64,000 nucleotides of DNA, from positions 25,203 to 89,202 of the forward strand of contig CAYMEV010000015.1 of the NCBI GenBank assembly GCA_964389675.1, in the 5' to 3' direction. The translations under genes were made by a program, and so were the position numbers. How positions within the stretch are numbered: position 1 is the stretch's first letter; each line of letters opens with the position of its first letter. The stretch is from CAYMEV01 sp964389675 [NCBI: uncultured Candidatus Sumerlaeota bacterium] (GTDB taxonomy: Bacteria; CAYMEV01). Below, one piece after another: positions 54,581 to 63,597 of the stretch. The notes below the pieces were generated by a model. The model was not told where the DNA came from. It searched no databases and saw nothing but the letters and a program-made list of their open reading frames with translations.

Positions 54581-55126
54581 TTAAGGTGTTTGTAAGATTA
54601 CACTGTCTTTTTCTTCTTTGTCATATTCATGAAGCATTACCATTACATTCTCATTCCACGCAGTATTTATCGTCGCTCCAACATAATTTGGCGCTATGGG
54701 CAGTTCCCTGTGACCCCTGTCGACAAGCACAGCAAGATAAATGCGTTTAGGCCTTCCGATATCAAGAATCTCTGTAAGAGCGGCTCTTATAGTCCTCCCA
54801 GTAAATAATACATCATCAATCAGGACTATCTCTTTATCATTGATATCCCTCGGCATTTGAGAAGGGCCGACTGAAGGATAATAATCTATGGTGGAGAGGT
54901 CATCCCTGTATAGATTTATATCCAGAGAACCGCTTGGAACCTTTATATTTTTCTTCTTTAATATTAATTCCTGTATTCTCTCCGCAATAACAACGCCTCT
55001 TGTTTTAATGCCCACCAAAATAAGGTTCTCAAGAGAGATGTCCCTGATGATAAGGTTCGCAAGCTTTTCTAAAGTTCTTTTTACCATTTCATCATTAAGT
55101 ACGACGCACTCTTTGCTAATTTCCAT
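54581..55126 (-). CDS. pyrR: PyrR, pyr operon regulator / uracil phosphoribosyltransferase
   Basis: The 181-residue protein has the PRPP-binding motif VLIDDVLFTGRTIRAAL and the family pattern IVGIKTRGV-like (LVGIKTRGVVIAERI) with DINLYRDDL and VDRGHRELPI. PyrR binds pyr mRNA in response to UMP and has weak uracil phosphoribosyltransferase activity. It is the first gene of pyrR-pyrB-pyrC. A consensus promoter lies only about 30 nt upstream of the ATG, leaving no room for the usual attenuator. AAGGTG precedes the ATG. Confidence 0.94.
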   Translation of the reverse strand: MEISKECVVLNDEMVKRTLEKLANLIIRDISLENLILVGIKTRGVVIAERIQELILKKKNIKVPSGSLDINLYRDDLSTIDYYPSVGPSQMPRDINDKEIVLIDDVLFTGRTIRAALTEILDIGRPKRIYLAVLVDRGHRELPIAPNYVGATINTAWNENVMVMLHEYDKEEKDSVILQTP

Positions 55127-55162
55127 GGTTCACCTTTCAAACTGGTTATTATGATTTTAAGT

Positions 55163-55191
55163 ATAATAATTTTTTATATACGGAATGTCAA
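55163..55191 (-). promoter_or_regulatory. Consensus sigma-70-type promoter of the pyrRBC operon
   Basis: On the minus strand, TTGACA (55191-55186), a 17-bp spacer and TATTAT (55168-55163) are near-perfect housekeeping boxes. The expected start is about 55156, giving a 30-nt leader to the pyrR ATG at 55126. Confidence 0.72.
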
Positions 55192-55217
55192 ATTTTAATT
55201 TTATTGCAGTATTTATC

Positions 55218-55237
55218 AAAAATACAGTTTTCTGTAT
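55218..55237 (-). terminator. Weak hairpin terminator after the periplasmic-protein gene
   Basis: The minus strand reads ATACAG-AAAA-CTGTAT followed by TTTT(T), a 6-bp stem with a T-run. It lies about 45 bp beyond the stop at 55283 and before the pyr promoter, so it would separate the sigma-factor operon from pyrRBC. The stem is AT-rich and may be inefficient. Confidence 0.45.
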
Positions 55238-55282
55238 GCAGTTACATGGTTTTTCTGATTGCGTAGCTTCCAGAAATTTATA

Positions 55283-55765
55283 TTAATCCTGATGTCCTGG
55301 TCTCATTCTGTCCATATTTCTGTTCCTGTCCCGCAGTTCATGCTCAAACCTTCTGTCAAGGAGTATGTATAGGAATGCATCATTTGGCTTTATGAGTTTT
55401 ATGAGCTGGTTGAACTGATCCTGATTAAGCTGTATGATCTCCTTTTCAATATCAAAAAGCCTGTTTATTACCTCTTTAATCTGTTTTTCATCGACATCAT
55501 GCCTGTTTAGCTTCCTTATCCTGTCAAGTATATCCTTTTTCTTAACCATGCTGTTCAATATCTTATTCTTATTTGCTTCAAGCACGGCATTTACTCTGTC
55601 CTTTACCTCATTCTCATACTTTATGATGTCCATATACTTCAGCTTCTTCAGTTCGAATATCTTTTCCAGCCTCTCCCTGAAAATTTCTTCATCACACCTG
55701 TCATCAGCATAACAAAGAATTGAAAAAACAAGTACTGCTGTTACAATTATGATATTTTTAAGCAT
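55283..55765 (-). CDS. Periplasmic Spy/CpxP-like coiled-coil protein
   Basis: The 160-residue product has a signal peptide (MLKNIIIVTAVLVFSILCYA) and then a nearly all-helical, charged sequence with coiled-coil character (RERLEKIFELKKLKYMDIIKYENEVKDRV). A basic tail with RNRNMDRM ends it. Size and layout resemble Spy/CpxP-type periplasmic stress proteins or heavy-metal-resistance proteins; there is no exact LTxxQ motif, though QLNQDQFNQL is close. Its start overlaps the stop of the anti-sigma gene by 1 bp, which makes it a likely signal partner or target of that module. Confidence 0.7.
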   Translation of the reverse strand: MLKNIIIVTAVLVFSILCYADDRCDEEIFRERLEKIFELKKLKYMDIIKYENEVKDRVNAVLEANKNKILNSMVKKKDILDRIRKLNRHDVDEKQIKEVINRLFDIEKEIIQLNQDQFNQLIKLIKPNDAFLYILLDRRFEHELRDRNRNMDRMRPGHQD

Positions 55766-56265
55766 TATCTCTCTCCTGATGAGTTTATATCTGTGTCAAG
55801 GCTTGAAAGAAGCATGGCAAATTCTGTTTCTGTCATCTTTTCAAGCTCCATATTGTAATAAAGGTCTCCGGGGTTTTCTATATACATTGCAAGTTCATCA
55901 TTTGCTTCAGAATATGAAATACTATTTGCTGTTTTTGCATCATCATATGCACCCTGATTTGTATATATATAGTAAATCCCGAGAATAGCAAAGCATAGGA
56001 TTACTGCAGCTGCCAAAGTCCTCTTATAGCTGATGAACCTCTTTTTTGCTGTTATCTTTTCAAAAAGAAGCTCCTTTTTTTTCTCGATATCAGGTAATGA
56101 TGTTTCGCACCTGTAATCCTCCAGTATAAGCTTAATGTTTTCATTATATGATCTGCATGAAGTACATGAAAGAATGTGACCCTTGACCTGCTCATCCTTG
56201 ATAAAGCCAAATTCAATGATCTCATTAATCAGTCTTTCTCTTATTTCATTACATTCCATAACCAT
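55765..56265 (-). CDS. Membrane anti-sigma factor with zinc-binding domain
   Basis: The 166-residue protein has the ZAS-type anti-sigma signature HILSCTSCRS (HxxxCxxC) near the N-terminus, a single membrane helix at about residues 83-103 (LAAAVILCFAILGIYYIY), and an outer domain of about 60 residues. It would hold the cognate ECF sigma factor at the membrane until a signal causes release, often by proteolysis. It overlaps the sigma gene by 17 bp and the following periplasmic-protein gene by 1 bp. Confidence 0.85.
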   Translation of the reverse strand: MVMECNEIRERLINEIIEFGFIKDEQVKGHILSCTSCRSYNENIKLILEDYRCETSLPDIEKKKELLFEKITAKKRFISYKRTLAAAVILCFAILGIYYIYTNQGAYDDAKTANSISYSEANDELAMYIENPGDLYYNMELEKMTETEFAMLLSSLDTDINSSGER

Positions 56266-56803
56266 GCTCCTTTAAAATATCCTGTAGCTTTCTCAATCCT
56301 GTTGATAACTGTGCTTTGACATTCCCCTCGCTTGTTTCCAGAATCTCTGAAATCTCTCTTATCTTAAGCTCCTTAAACAGCCTTAAAGAAAGAATAACCT
56401 TCTGTTTTGCGGGAAAGCTTTCCAGGGCATTCTTTATTATCTCTTTCAGCTCTTTGTTCTGCAGTTCATTGCCTGCTGCATTTCTGTCAGGCTTTTCCTG
56501 TTCAGCAGCCTTTGTGAAAAATGATAATATTTTATTATTCTCTCTCTTTTTCTTATTTTCAAAATTAATGATCTTATTAACTGCAATCCTGTATATATAT
56601 GTCTTAAGGGACGATTCATGCCTGAATCTTTCTATTGATGAATAAAAGGAGGAAAATGTATCCTGGGCAATATCCTCAGCATCATGATAATTCCTGGTCG
56701 ATTTTGTTATAAACATCAGTATTTCACCATAATATTTATCAATAGCGTATTTAAGGAACTCATCCTTATCCTTGAAGATCATATTACTATCGAAGTATTT
56801 CAT
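56249..56803 (-). CDS. ECF-type RNA polymerase sigma factor
   Basis: The 184-residue protein has sigma region 2 (HDAEDIAQDTFSSFY, then FRHESSLKTYIYRIAVNKI) and region 4 (FPAKQKVILSLRLFKELKIREISEILETSEGNVKAQLSTGLRKL) but no region 3, as in ECF factors. The adjacent anti-sigma gene overlaps by 17 bp. Targets are unknown; its own promoter could be autoregulated, but I found no diagnostic motif. It lies 20 bp after the permease gene dppC, so read-through from that operon is possible. Confidence 0.92.
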   Translation of the reverse strand: MKYFDSNMIFKDKDEFLKYAIDKYYGEILMFITKSTRNYHDAEDIAQDTFSSFYSSIERFRHESSLKTYIYRIAVNKIINFENKKKRENNKILSFFTKAAEQEKPDRNAAGNELQNKELKEIIKNALESFPAKQKVILSLRLFKELKIREISEILETSEGNVKAQLSTGLRKLQDILKEHGYGM

Positions 56804-56823
56804 CCTCTATCCCATAGACAAAT

Positions 56824-57654
56824 TCAGTTCATATTTGGTTTAAATCTTGGGTCTAAAATATCCCTGAGGCTGTCACCTATGAAGTTCAGGGATAATACAG
56901 TAAGCATTATGAACAAGCCTGGAAACATGACCATGTGGGGAGCTTCCCTTATATAAACAAGCGATGAAGCAAGCATGCCTCCCCATGACGGGTAAGGCGG
57001 GCTTATTCCAAGTCCCAGGAATGAAAGAGAAGATTCTGCAATTATCACGCCTGCAATTGAAAGTGTAAAATGCACAATTATAGGGCTCAATACATTTGGA
57101 AGTATGTGTTTGCCCAGTATTCTCAGCCTGCCGGCACCTGCTGACCTTATAGCAAAAACATAGTCCATTTCCTTGACGACCAGAACATTAGCCCGTGTAA
57201 TTCTTGCAAAGCCAACCCAGCCAAGAACAGTCAGGGCAATTACCAGATTAAAAGCATTCTGCCTCAGGATCGAGGCTATTGCAATAGCAAGAAGTATACC
57301 GGGAAATGCAAGGAATACATCTATCAACCTCATTATCAACTGGTCCAGGACTCCTCCGCAGTATCCTGATATAAGGCCTATGGATATCCCGATTATTGCA
57401 GAAAGACTAACTACAATAACACCTATGGCAAGTGATACCCTTCCTCCAAAAACTACCCTGGCAAAAACATCCCTTCCGACCTCATCAGTTCCAAATATAT
57501 TGGTTTGGCTTGGCCTGGCAAGTCTTTCAGATAAGTTCTGCTCATAATATGAATGCGATGTAAATAAGGATGGGAAAAATGACAGAACTATAAAAACAGC
57601 AAGAACTGAAAATCCAAAAATAGATAATGGATTTTTGAAAAGGTTTTTTATCAT
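56824..57654 (-). CDS. dppC: Peptide/nickel-type ABC transporter permease (DppC/OppC family)
   Basis: The 276-residue integral membrane protein has the N-terminal OppC-N-like helix (IFGFSVLAVFIVLSFFPSLF), then FGTDEVGRDVFARVVFGGRVSL and the ABC-coupling EAA-type region ADAIRSAGAGRLRILGKHILPNVLSPIIV. It pairs with the DppB gene through an ATGA overlap. No substrate-binding protein or ATPase gene is in the window. The substrate may be peptides, nickel or another small molecule. Confidence 0.87.
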   Translation of the reverse strand: MIKNLFKNPLSIFGFSVLAVFIVLSFFPSLFTSHSYYEQNLSERLARPSQTNIFGTDEVGRDVFARVVFGGRVSLAIGVIVVSLSAIIGISIGLISGYCGGVLDQLIMRLIDVFLAFPGILLAIAIASILRQNAFNLVIALTVLGWVGFARITRANVLVVKEMDYVFAIRSAGAGRLRILGKHILPNVLSPIIVHFTLSIAGVIIAESSLSFLGLGISPPYPSWGGMLASSLVYIREAPHMVMFPGLFIMLTVLSLNFIGDSLRDILDPRFKPNMN

Positions 57655-58568
57655 AGCTCTATTCTCGGATCAATAATTGTATATATAATATCAGTAAATA
57701 TATTAACAATTACATATGTCAGGGAGATCAGTATTATTGCGCCTTGTACCACAGGATAATCCCTGTTTTTTACTGCACTGATAATGGTATCGCCCAGGCC
57801 GGGAAGTGCAAAGACCCTTTCTGTTATGACTGCTCCCGATAATAGAGCCCCAAGTTGAAGTCCTGCAACTGTAACCACTGGTATCAGTGCATTTTTAAGA
57901 ATATGCCTGAACAAAATGTTGAATTTACTCAAACCTTTTGCATATGCTGTAGTTATATAATCCATTCTATAAACATCCAGCACACTTGATCGAGTCTGCC
58001 TTAGAAGAAATGCCCACATAGCTGTACCAAGAGTAATTACAGGCAATACCAGATCATACCAGTTATTAAATCCGGAAACATTGAATATATGGAGTTTTAT
58101 GCTGAACAGCAGTATGAGCATTGGCCCGAGCCAGAAATTGGGTATGCTGACACCAAGAAGCCCTGTGACCATTAAAATATTATCTGTTATGCTGTAGTGC
58201 TTAATTGCCGAAAATATTCCCATTGGAATACTGAAGGCTACAGCAAAAAGCATGCTGAAAAACGCCAGCAACATTGTTAATGGGTAAACCCTCAGGATAA
58301 TATCCTTTACAGGTTCACTGTTCTTAAGAGATCTGCCGAAATCGAATCTTATAATCCCGTTAATATAGCTGTAAAACTGGTCCAATATCGGTTTATCGAG
58401 CCCCAGCTGAGTCCTTATCCGAACAATATCTGCAGGATTTGCATACTGCCCCAGCATCTGCTCCACTGGATCACCAGGTGTAAGGCGCAAAAGGAGGAAT
58501 ACTATTATCAGTACACCTGCAACGGTGGGAACAGCAAGCAAAAACCTGTATAATATTATCTTTAACAT
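57651..58568 (-). CDS. dppB: Peptide/nickel-type ABC transporter permease (DppB/OppB family)
   Basis: The 305-residue protein shows the DppB N-terminal pattern (ILYRFLLAVPTVAGVLIIVFLLLRLTPGDPVE), the conserved LDKPILDQFYSYINGIIRFDFGRSL, the EAA-type coupling loop TAYAKGLSKFNILFRHILKNALIPVV and ITERVFALPGLGDTI. It forms the membrane channel with the DppC partner, whose gene overlaps by 4 bp. The genes for the ATPases and the substrate-binding protein are elsewhere. Confidence 0.88.
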   Translation of the reverse strand: MLKIILYRFLLAVPTVAGVLIIVFLLLRLTPGDPVEQMLGQYANPADIVRIRTQLGLDKPILDQFYSYINGIIRFDFGRSLKNSEPVKDIILRVYPLTMLLAFFSMLFAVAFSIPMGIFSAIKHYSITDNILMVTGLLGVSIPNFWLGPMLILLFSIKLHIFNVSGFNNWYDLVLPVITLGTAMWAFLLRQTRSSVLDVYRMDYITTAYAKGLSKFNILFRHILKNALIPVVTVAGLQLGALLSGAVITERVFALPGLGDTIISAVKNRDYPVVQGAIILISLTYVIVNIFTDIIYTIIDPRIEL

Positions 58569-58614
58569 CAGAGAAGTTGAAAAGACACGAGAAGATTAAA
58601 TATTACTTTCCGTG

Positions 58615-59595
58615 TCATTCAGCTGTTTCTGTAAGCGCCACTTCCGATTCGCTTTTCTGCTCTTCTGCAGTCTCATCAGCAGCAGTATCATCGACGGTAA
58701 CATCATCTGTCCCTGCCTGCTCAGCTTCATCAGAAGAAGTATCCATTTTTTCAGGCATTTCGTCTATTGTTTTTTCTTCTTCATCATCCTGGACTGCCGA
58801 AGATACTTCCCCTGCCTGAAGCAATGCAAATGTCTTGTATTTTTCAGCTTCACTCTTCAGCATGCTATCCGGATATTCGTTTATCAGGAGGTCAAATTTC
58901 TCCTGGGCTGAGAGAAAATCCTCTATACTCATGTACAGCAGCCCAGTCTGAAGAAGCAGACTTTCGGCAGGGTAATTAAACACAAAATCCTTTTTAGATA
59001 GATAGTTTTCAAGGAAATCTATGGCTTTCTGATTTTCCCCTTTAATTTCATATAATGAAGCAATGTTCTTAATGCAAGGAATAAAAAATGTTCCATTTTC
59101 ACCATATTTTTCAAGGTACTTATTCAAATAGTCAAAGCTGGAATCGATCTCATCCTGCTTATAGCTGATATATCCAATCATATAGAGAGACCTTTCTCCA
59201 GAGTTTGTAGCTGGATACTTTTCGTAAATATCCCGGTACTGCTTCAGGGCTTCACTCATCTTCTCCTCTTTGCTTTTTACCAGTTCATTATATTCATCCG
59301 GCATCTCATTCCTGGAATCTTCGGAAGAAAATTTCTCTGCTATTTCATTTTCAATATCCAGATAATCCTTGAAAAATAGATTAATGGCAATCTTTTCCAT
59401 GCTCTGGGCCTTATTATGCTTATATCTGCTATAATTTGTGAGTCCTACTATTATCAGAATGATCAGGACAACAGCTACAGCACCACGGATAAACCATTTT
59501 TTGTTCTCTTCAATAAAAAGCCTGCTTCTATCCAGGAGGCTGACAAAAGCGTCTTCTTTAAGGTGCAGGTCCTTTTTCTTAATCTTTGACATCAA
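58615..59595 (-). CDS. Membrane-anchored TPR protein with acidic tail
   Basis: A cytoplasmic N-terminus (about 45 residues) leads to one helix (FIRGAVAVVLIILIIVGLTNY), then helical repeats such as ERSLYMIGYISYKQDEIDSSFDYL and AVDFLENYLSK-type units (KAIDFLENYLSKKDF). The last 55 residues are strongly acidic and low in complexity (EEEKTIDEMPEKMD, DDVTVDDTAADETAEEQ). The layout recalls YfgM/BamD-like envelope proteins. The aminotransferase gene ends 19 bp upstream, and dppB begins 46 bp downstream. Confidence 0.78.
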   Translation of the reverse strand: MMSKIKKKDLHLKEDAFVSLLDRSRLFIEENKKWFIRGAVAVVLIILIIVGLTNYSRYKHNKAQSMEKIAINLFFKDYLDIENEIAEKFSSEDSRNEMPDEYNELVKSKEEKMSEALKQYRDIYEKYPATNSGERSLYMIGYISYKQDEIDSSFDYLNKYLEKYGENGTFFIPCIKNIASLYEIKGENQKAIDFLENYLSKKDFVFNYPAESLLLQTGLLYMSIEDFLSAQEKFDLLINEYPDSMLKSEAEKYKTFALLQAGEVSSAVQDDEEEKTIDEMPEKMDTSSDEAEQAGTDDVTVDDTAADETAEEQKSESEVALTETAE

Positions 59596-59614
59596 CTATG
59601 CTCCTTTTGTAATA

Positions 59615-60931
59615 TTAAAGTTTATGATCCAGATGAAACCTTGATACTCTCTGCCTGAGGTCATCAAACATTGACTCATCAATAAGGGAAACACATGCCC
59701 TTATCCCATCATCCCGGCAGCTTCCCGTTATTTTAAGGCTGATGGCGCTGATGCCGTAATACAGCAGCTCATTAACAAGCATATCGCTTTTCAGGCCGGG
59801 ATAGGCAACTGTAAAATAAAAACCATCTGCCAGGGGTTTTCCAAGGTCATTGTTATATACCAGATAAAAGGCGTTATCAAGAAATATCTTTTTCATAGCT
59901 TTTGCTCTTTTTCCATATTCTCTGGCCAGGGATAACAGGTTGATCTTCTTTTCATTAACAGCTTTTAAAAGCGTATACAACCCTCTCTGAGAACTTTGAG
60001 GAACTCCCGAGGTGGTAGGATAGATCCCTCCGTGAATGAATGCATGCCCCAGGTCATCAGTATTAAAATACTGTCTTAGATTTTCTCTCCTGGTTCCATA
60101 CATCTTTGGGCTTATAACTGTAATACCGATCCTTTCTCCCGCAAAACTGAAAACCTTTGAAGAACTGATAATTGTAATATAAAGGTCTGCATACTTTGCA
60201 ATTGTAGGCTGATAGGGCTCTTCACCAGGAACGCTGTAATCCTTTCTGAAATCCATTCCGAAATATGCAAGGTCTTCAATAGGTATGCAGTCATATTTCC
60301 TGCAGAGTTCAGCAATTCCTTTCAGTTCTTCTTCGGACAATATAAGCCAGCTCGGGTTATTAGGGCTTGAATAAAGCAATCCTCCAATATCGTTCCTGCT
60401 CAGCCTTTCATCAAGCGCTTTAAGCAATGCTTTTCCCCTTAAATCATAAAGGTCGATACTGTCGCTTTTAAGTCCCAGAACCTTTGTCTGTATCTTATTG
60501 ACAGGAAAACCTGGTTCAAGGAATAGTATCGTATCCTTATCTCTGAAGGACCTTCCTGCTATGGCAACTGATATGAAACATCCCTGCATTGCCCCTACAG
60601 TCGGGATACACGATGAAGGAGGCACGTCAACATCCATGAACAGCTTTACAAACCTTGCTGCTTCTTTCTTCAATTCGGGTATGCCGTCAAATGGAGGGTA
60701 TATATGTGTGAAAGCATTATCCCTGACCTGTTCGATCATACCATTAATTCCCAATGGATCAGCCTTAAGTCCGGGAATTCCAAATTCCATTTTTAGAAAT
60801 TGTATCCCTGTTTTCTCTTCAATCTCGCTGACCAATCTGTTCATTTCTCTAATTGATGCATATGCAGGGTTAATATCAAGTTTACTTTTAATACCGTCAA
60901 CAAGCGCCTTATCCAAGGGATTAAATACCAT
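59615..60931 (-). CDS. Fold-type I PLP aminotransferase
   Basis: The 438-residue protein has the class I/II aminotransferase fold: the large-domain entry FGIPGLKADP, PPFDGIPELKKEAARF, GAMQGCFISVA, SSPNNPSWLILSEEEL, the PLP lysine in ISSSKVFSFAGERIGI, and a C-terminal small domain. The donor and acceptor cannot be assigned. ATG 60931 (MVFNPLDK) has GAGGAGG 6 nt upstream; the 60946 start extends into that site. It is the first gene of the leftward block that continues with the TPR and permease genes. Confidence 0.88.
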   Translation of the reverse strand: MVFNPLDKALVDGIKSKLDINPAYASIREMNRLVSEIEEKTGIQFLKMEFGIPGLKADPLGINGMIEQVRDNAFTHIYPPFDGIPELKKEAARFVKLFMDVDVPPSSCIPTVGAMQGCFISVAIAGRSFRDKDTILFLEPGFPVNKIQTKVLGLKSDSIDLYDLRGKALLKALDERLSRNDIGGLLYSSPNNPSWLILSEEELKGIAELCRKYDCIPIEDLAYFGMDFRKDYSVPGEEPYQPTIAKYADLYITIISSSKVFSFAGERIGITVISPKMYGTRRENLRQYFNTDDLGHAFIHGGIYPTTSGVPQSSQRGLYTLLKAVNEKKINLLSLAREYGKRAKAMKKIFLDNAFYLVYNNDLGKPLADGFYFTVAYPGLKSDMLVNELLYYGISAISLKITGSCRDDGIRACVSLIDESMFDDLRQRVSRFHLDHKL

Positions 60932-61098
60932 AATAAGCCTCCTCAAAAATATTTGTTCATATTATAACCGGTAATTCCAATATTTCAACAAAAAGCATCT
61001 TATTCTACATGCATAAAGCTGAGTATAAAAATAATATTGCCATATCAGAAATACAAACTAAAATATAATTATAATTAAAATAAATTAAGGATCTGTCA

Positions 61099-62358
61099 AT
61101 GAAAAGCTATGAAGATCTTCTATATAATATATGCACGCTGAAAGGGGAATTATCCAATAATCCTCTCATAAATGAATACCCTCTTTCAGAAGGGCTGAAT
61201 GAAATAATAAAAATATTGCATGAAAAAAAGATTAATATAGAGGAATACCTTATGCATCTGTGGGATGAACCTGATTTCCAGATAAGGGTACTTGAGGAAT
61301 ATTGCTCGGATAAGCTTAGCTACCCCCTGCTTAACACATTCTTCTTCATGCACTACACAAAAATGCTGTATAAAAACATAAGCAGGCTGAAGGGATCTCT
61401 TGCAAATCAGTCAAACATTTTCCCCCCATTAAAGAAATTCGTGCTTGATATAAAATCCAGATTTGATCTTTTATTAAAGGGGACCTTTTCCCGTATATCA
61501 GCAGGATGTTTTGACAATAAACGGATGCAGAATATTACATTTCTCAAAACAAGGAATTTTCATTCATTCAGCAGTATCACCACGATCATGGTAACGAACT
61601 GCAAGCCAGGTGCTTACAGGCAGCTTAACAAGCATTATATCTGCTGCAGGGATTATATATCCGGAAACCTGATACCTCTCAGTAATGCAATCCCCTCTTC
61701 AATATCACGGAAAAAGGAAATAATGGCATTGGATGAATTTATAGATATTATAGATAATTCAACAGACTACAGCATAATAGACAGCATTCTCTCTTCAAGG
61801 CATCTGCTCGGGAGCGTGCACCTTTATAATGAAATAAGGGGCATTATTATTGAAAAGTTCTTTGACACTCAAAAGCAGATGGATATCAGGTACAGATATC
61901 TCATGGATGGCTGCAGCAAAATAGTCCATAATATAGAATCGCTGAAGGAATCAAAAAATATAAGCATAATAAATCTGCTGGATACAGCCTCTTTTTTATC
62001 TACAATGGCACAGATACATTATCAGATACACAGGACAAATTTTTACGGGATAATGGAAAAGCTTAAAGTAATCTATCAGAAGAACAACCTGAATGTCGAC
62101 AGAATATTCATGATTGAAAATTCTGTCCTCTTTTTCAACTTTCTCTATATTATGAACAGTTTTTTCAAGGGTACTGAAATCGATACATTTACCGATTCAG
62201 TCCTGAATGATATATCCGATCAGTTCACCAGGGTTACCCCATTTGATAAAAACTACATAAGAAATAATATTGAATCACGGTTCGAAGAACTTTTATCAGC
62301 ATTGGAAAGTGAGTTTGAGCATCTGAAGGGGCTCATTTTTAGCGGAGATATATCATAG
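61099..62358 (+). CDS. Protein of unknown family, paired with PPi-phosphofructokinase
   Basis: The 419-residue protein is soluble, mostly helical, and has no signal peptide or membrane helix. I recognise no family. Recurrent aromatic and basic stretches occur (for example KNISRLKGSLANQSN and LYNEIRGIIIEKFFD), with a short Cys-containing segment NCKPGAYRQLNKHYICC at about 175-195 that could bind metal. The gene ends 18 bp before pfp on the same strand, so co-transcription with a glycolytic enzyme is likely. It follows a 167-bp gap after the divergent aminotransferase gene. Confidence 0.6.
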   Translation: MKSYEDLLYNICTLKGELSNNPLINEYPLSEGLNEIIKILHEKKINIEEYLMHLWDEPDFQIRVLEEYCSDKLSYPLLNTFFFMHYTKMLYKNISRLKGSLANQSNIFPPLKKFVLDIKSRFDLLLKGTFSRISAGCFDNKRMQNITFLKTRNFHSFSSITTIMVTNCKPGAYRQLNKHYICCRDYISGNLIPLSNAIPSSISRKKEIMALDEFIDIIDNSTDYSIIDSILSSRHLLGSVHLYNEIRGIIIEKFFDTQKQMDIRYRYLMDGCSKIVHNIESLKESKNISIINLLDTASFLSTMAQIHYQIHRTNFYGIMEKLKVIYQKNNLNVDRIFMIENSVLFFNFLYIMNSFFKGTEIDTFTDSVLNDISDQFTRVTPFDKNYIRNNIESRFEELLSALESEFEHLKGLIFSGDIS

Positions 62359-62376
62359 AGTATATGGAGGTATTTT

Positions 62377-63579
62377 ATGTCTAAAAAGCTTTTTAAATCA
62401 GGCGATAAAGTTGGTATAATATTCTCTGGCGGACCTGCTCCCTCGGCAAATGCAGTTATATCATCATGCGCGCTGACCTTTTTGAACTCCGGCCATCAGG
62501 TTATTGGTTTTTATAAAGGCTATGAGTACCTCCAGAACTATGATCTTCATAACCCTTACAGCCTTGTTGAAGAAATGCATTTTAAGAAACTGGGAGTAGA
62601 GCAGACCAAAAGCAGGAACAAGAAAGGTGTTCTCCTCAAGACTTCCAGGGCTAACCCGGGAAAATTAATAAAGACAAAGGATGATTTAAAGGATCCGGAA
62701 AAAACAAAATCTTTGATTAATATCCTAAGCGCACTCCAGACACTTGGTATAGGCTGTCTTATATCGATCGGAGGAGATGACACGCTTAAAACAGCAAATT
62801 ACCTCAGGCTTCTCGGGCTGCCGGTCATTCACATACCAAAGACTATTGACAATGATTATTACGGTATTCCATGGACATATGGATACTGGACAGCTGTTGA
62901 TGTAGCAGGAAAAGAAATACAGAATCTAGCTGCTGATGCAGAAGCAACAGAAACCTATTTTATTGTTGAGCTTATGGGCAGGAAAGCAGGCTGGATAACA
63001 TATGCAGCAGGAATAATGGGAGAAGCTGTAAGGATGATATCGACGGAGGATGTGGAAGGGGAGCTTGATATTGACAGTCTTGCTGAAGAGATTGTAGACC
63101 TTATCATACTTCGGGAAAGGGTTTTCAAACCTTATGGTGTTATTTGCATTTCAGAGGGTCTGGCAGACAAGCTGCCTCCGGAGCTTAAACCGAAAGAAAG
63201 AGACCGTCATGGAAACATCATTTTCGGCAAGGTAGAACTGTGTAAAATGCTTGCAGACAGGATAGAATATAAATATAAAGAAAAAACGCGCAGAGAAAAG
63301 AAGGTTAAAGCCAAGCAGGTGGGATACGAAACCAGATGTTCTCAGCCAATAAGCTTCGATGTAATTTTGGGCTCTATGCTTGGATTTGGTTCATATAAGC
63401 TTTTTGAACAGAAGCTTTTCGGTCATATGGTTTCTGTTTCTGAAAAATTTGATATCATTGCCATACCCTTTGATGAGCTTATAGACAGAGAAACCCTGCT
63501 CACGAAACTTAGAAATGTTCCCAGTGGCAGTGATTTCTACAACCTTAAGGAAGCGCTCTCATTCAAGATAATGGATTAA
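62377..63579 (+). CDS. pfp: Diphosphate-dependent phosphofructokinase
   Basis: The 400-residue protein catalyses fructose-6-phosphate phosphorylation at the committed step of glycolysis. The donor site reads SIGGDDTLKTA with Asp at the position that in this family marks PPi use over ATP; the entry loop is FSGGPAPSANAVIS, followed by PKTIDND and ELMGRKAGW. PPi use would make the step reversible and save ATP, as in many anaerobes. The gene lies between the unknown 61099-62358 gene and yebC, all rightward, with GGAGG just before its ATG. Confidence 0.92.
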   Translation: MSKKLFKSGDKVGIIFSGGPAPSANAVISSCALTFLNSGHQVIGFYKGYEYLQNYDLHNPYSLVEEMHFKKLGVEQTKSRNKKGVLLKTSRANPGKLIKTKDDLKDPEKTKSLINILSALQTLGIGCLISIGGDDTLKTANYLRLLGLPVIHIPKTIDNDYYGIPWTYGYWTAVDVAGKEIQNLAADAEATETYFIVELMGRKAGWITYAAGIMGEAVRMISTEDVEGELDIDSLAEEIVDLIILRERVFKPYGVICISEGLADKLPPELKPKERDRHGNIIFGKVELCKMLADRIEYKYKEKTRREKKVKAKQVGYETRCSQPISFDVILGSMLGFGSYKLFEQKLFGHMVSVSEKFDIIAIPFDELIDRETLLTKLRNVPSGSDFYNLKEALSFKIMD

Positions 63580-63597
63580 TATCGGAGGTTAATATAT

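Noticed and set aside
55127-55282. A PyrR attenuator upstream of pyrR
   Set aside because: The promoter leaves only about 30 nt of leader and no anti-terminator/terminator pair could be drawn; the hairpin at 55218-55237 lies upstream of the promoter and ends the previous operon.
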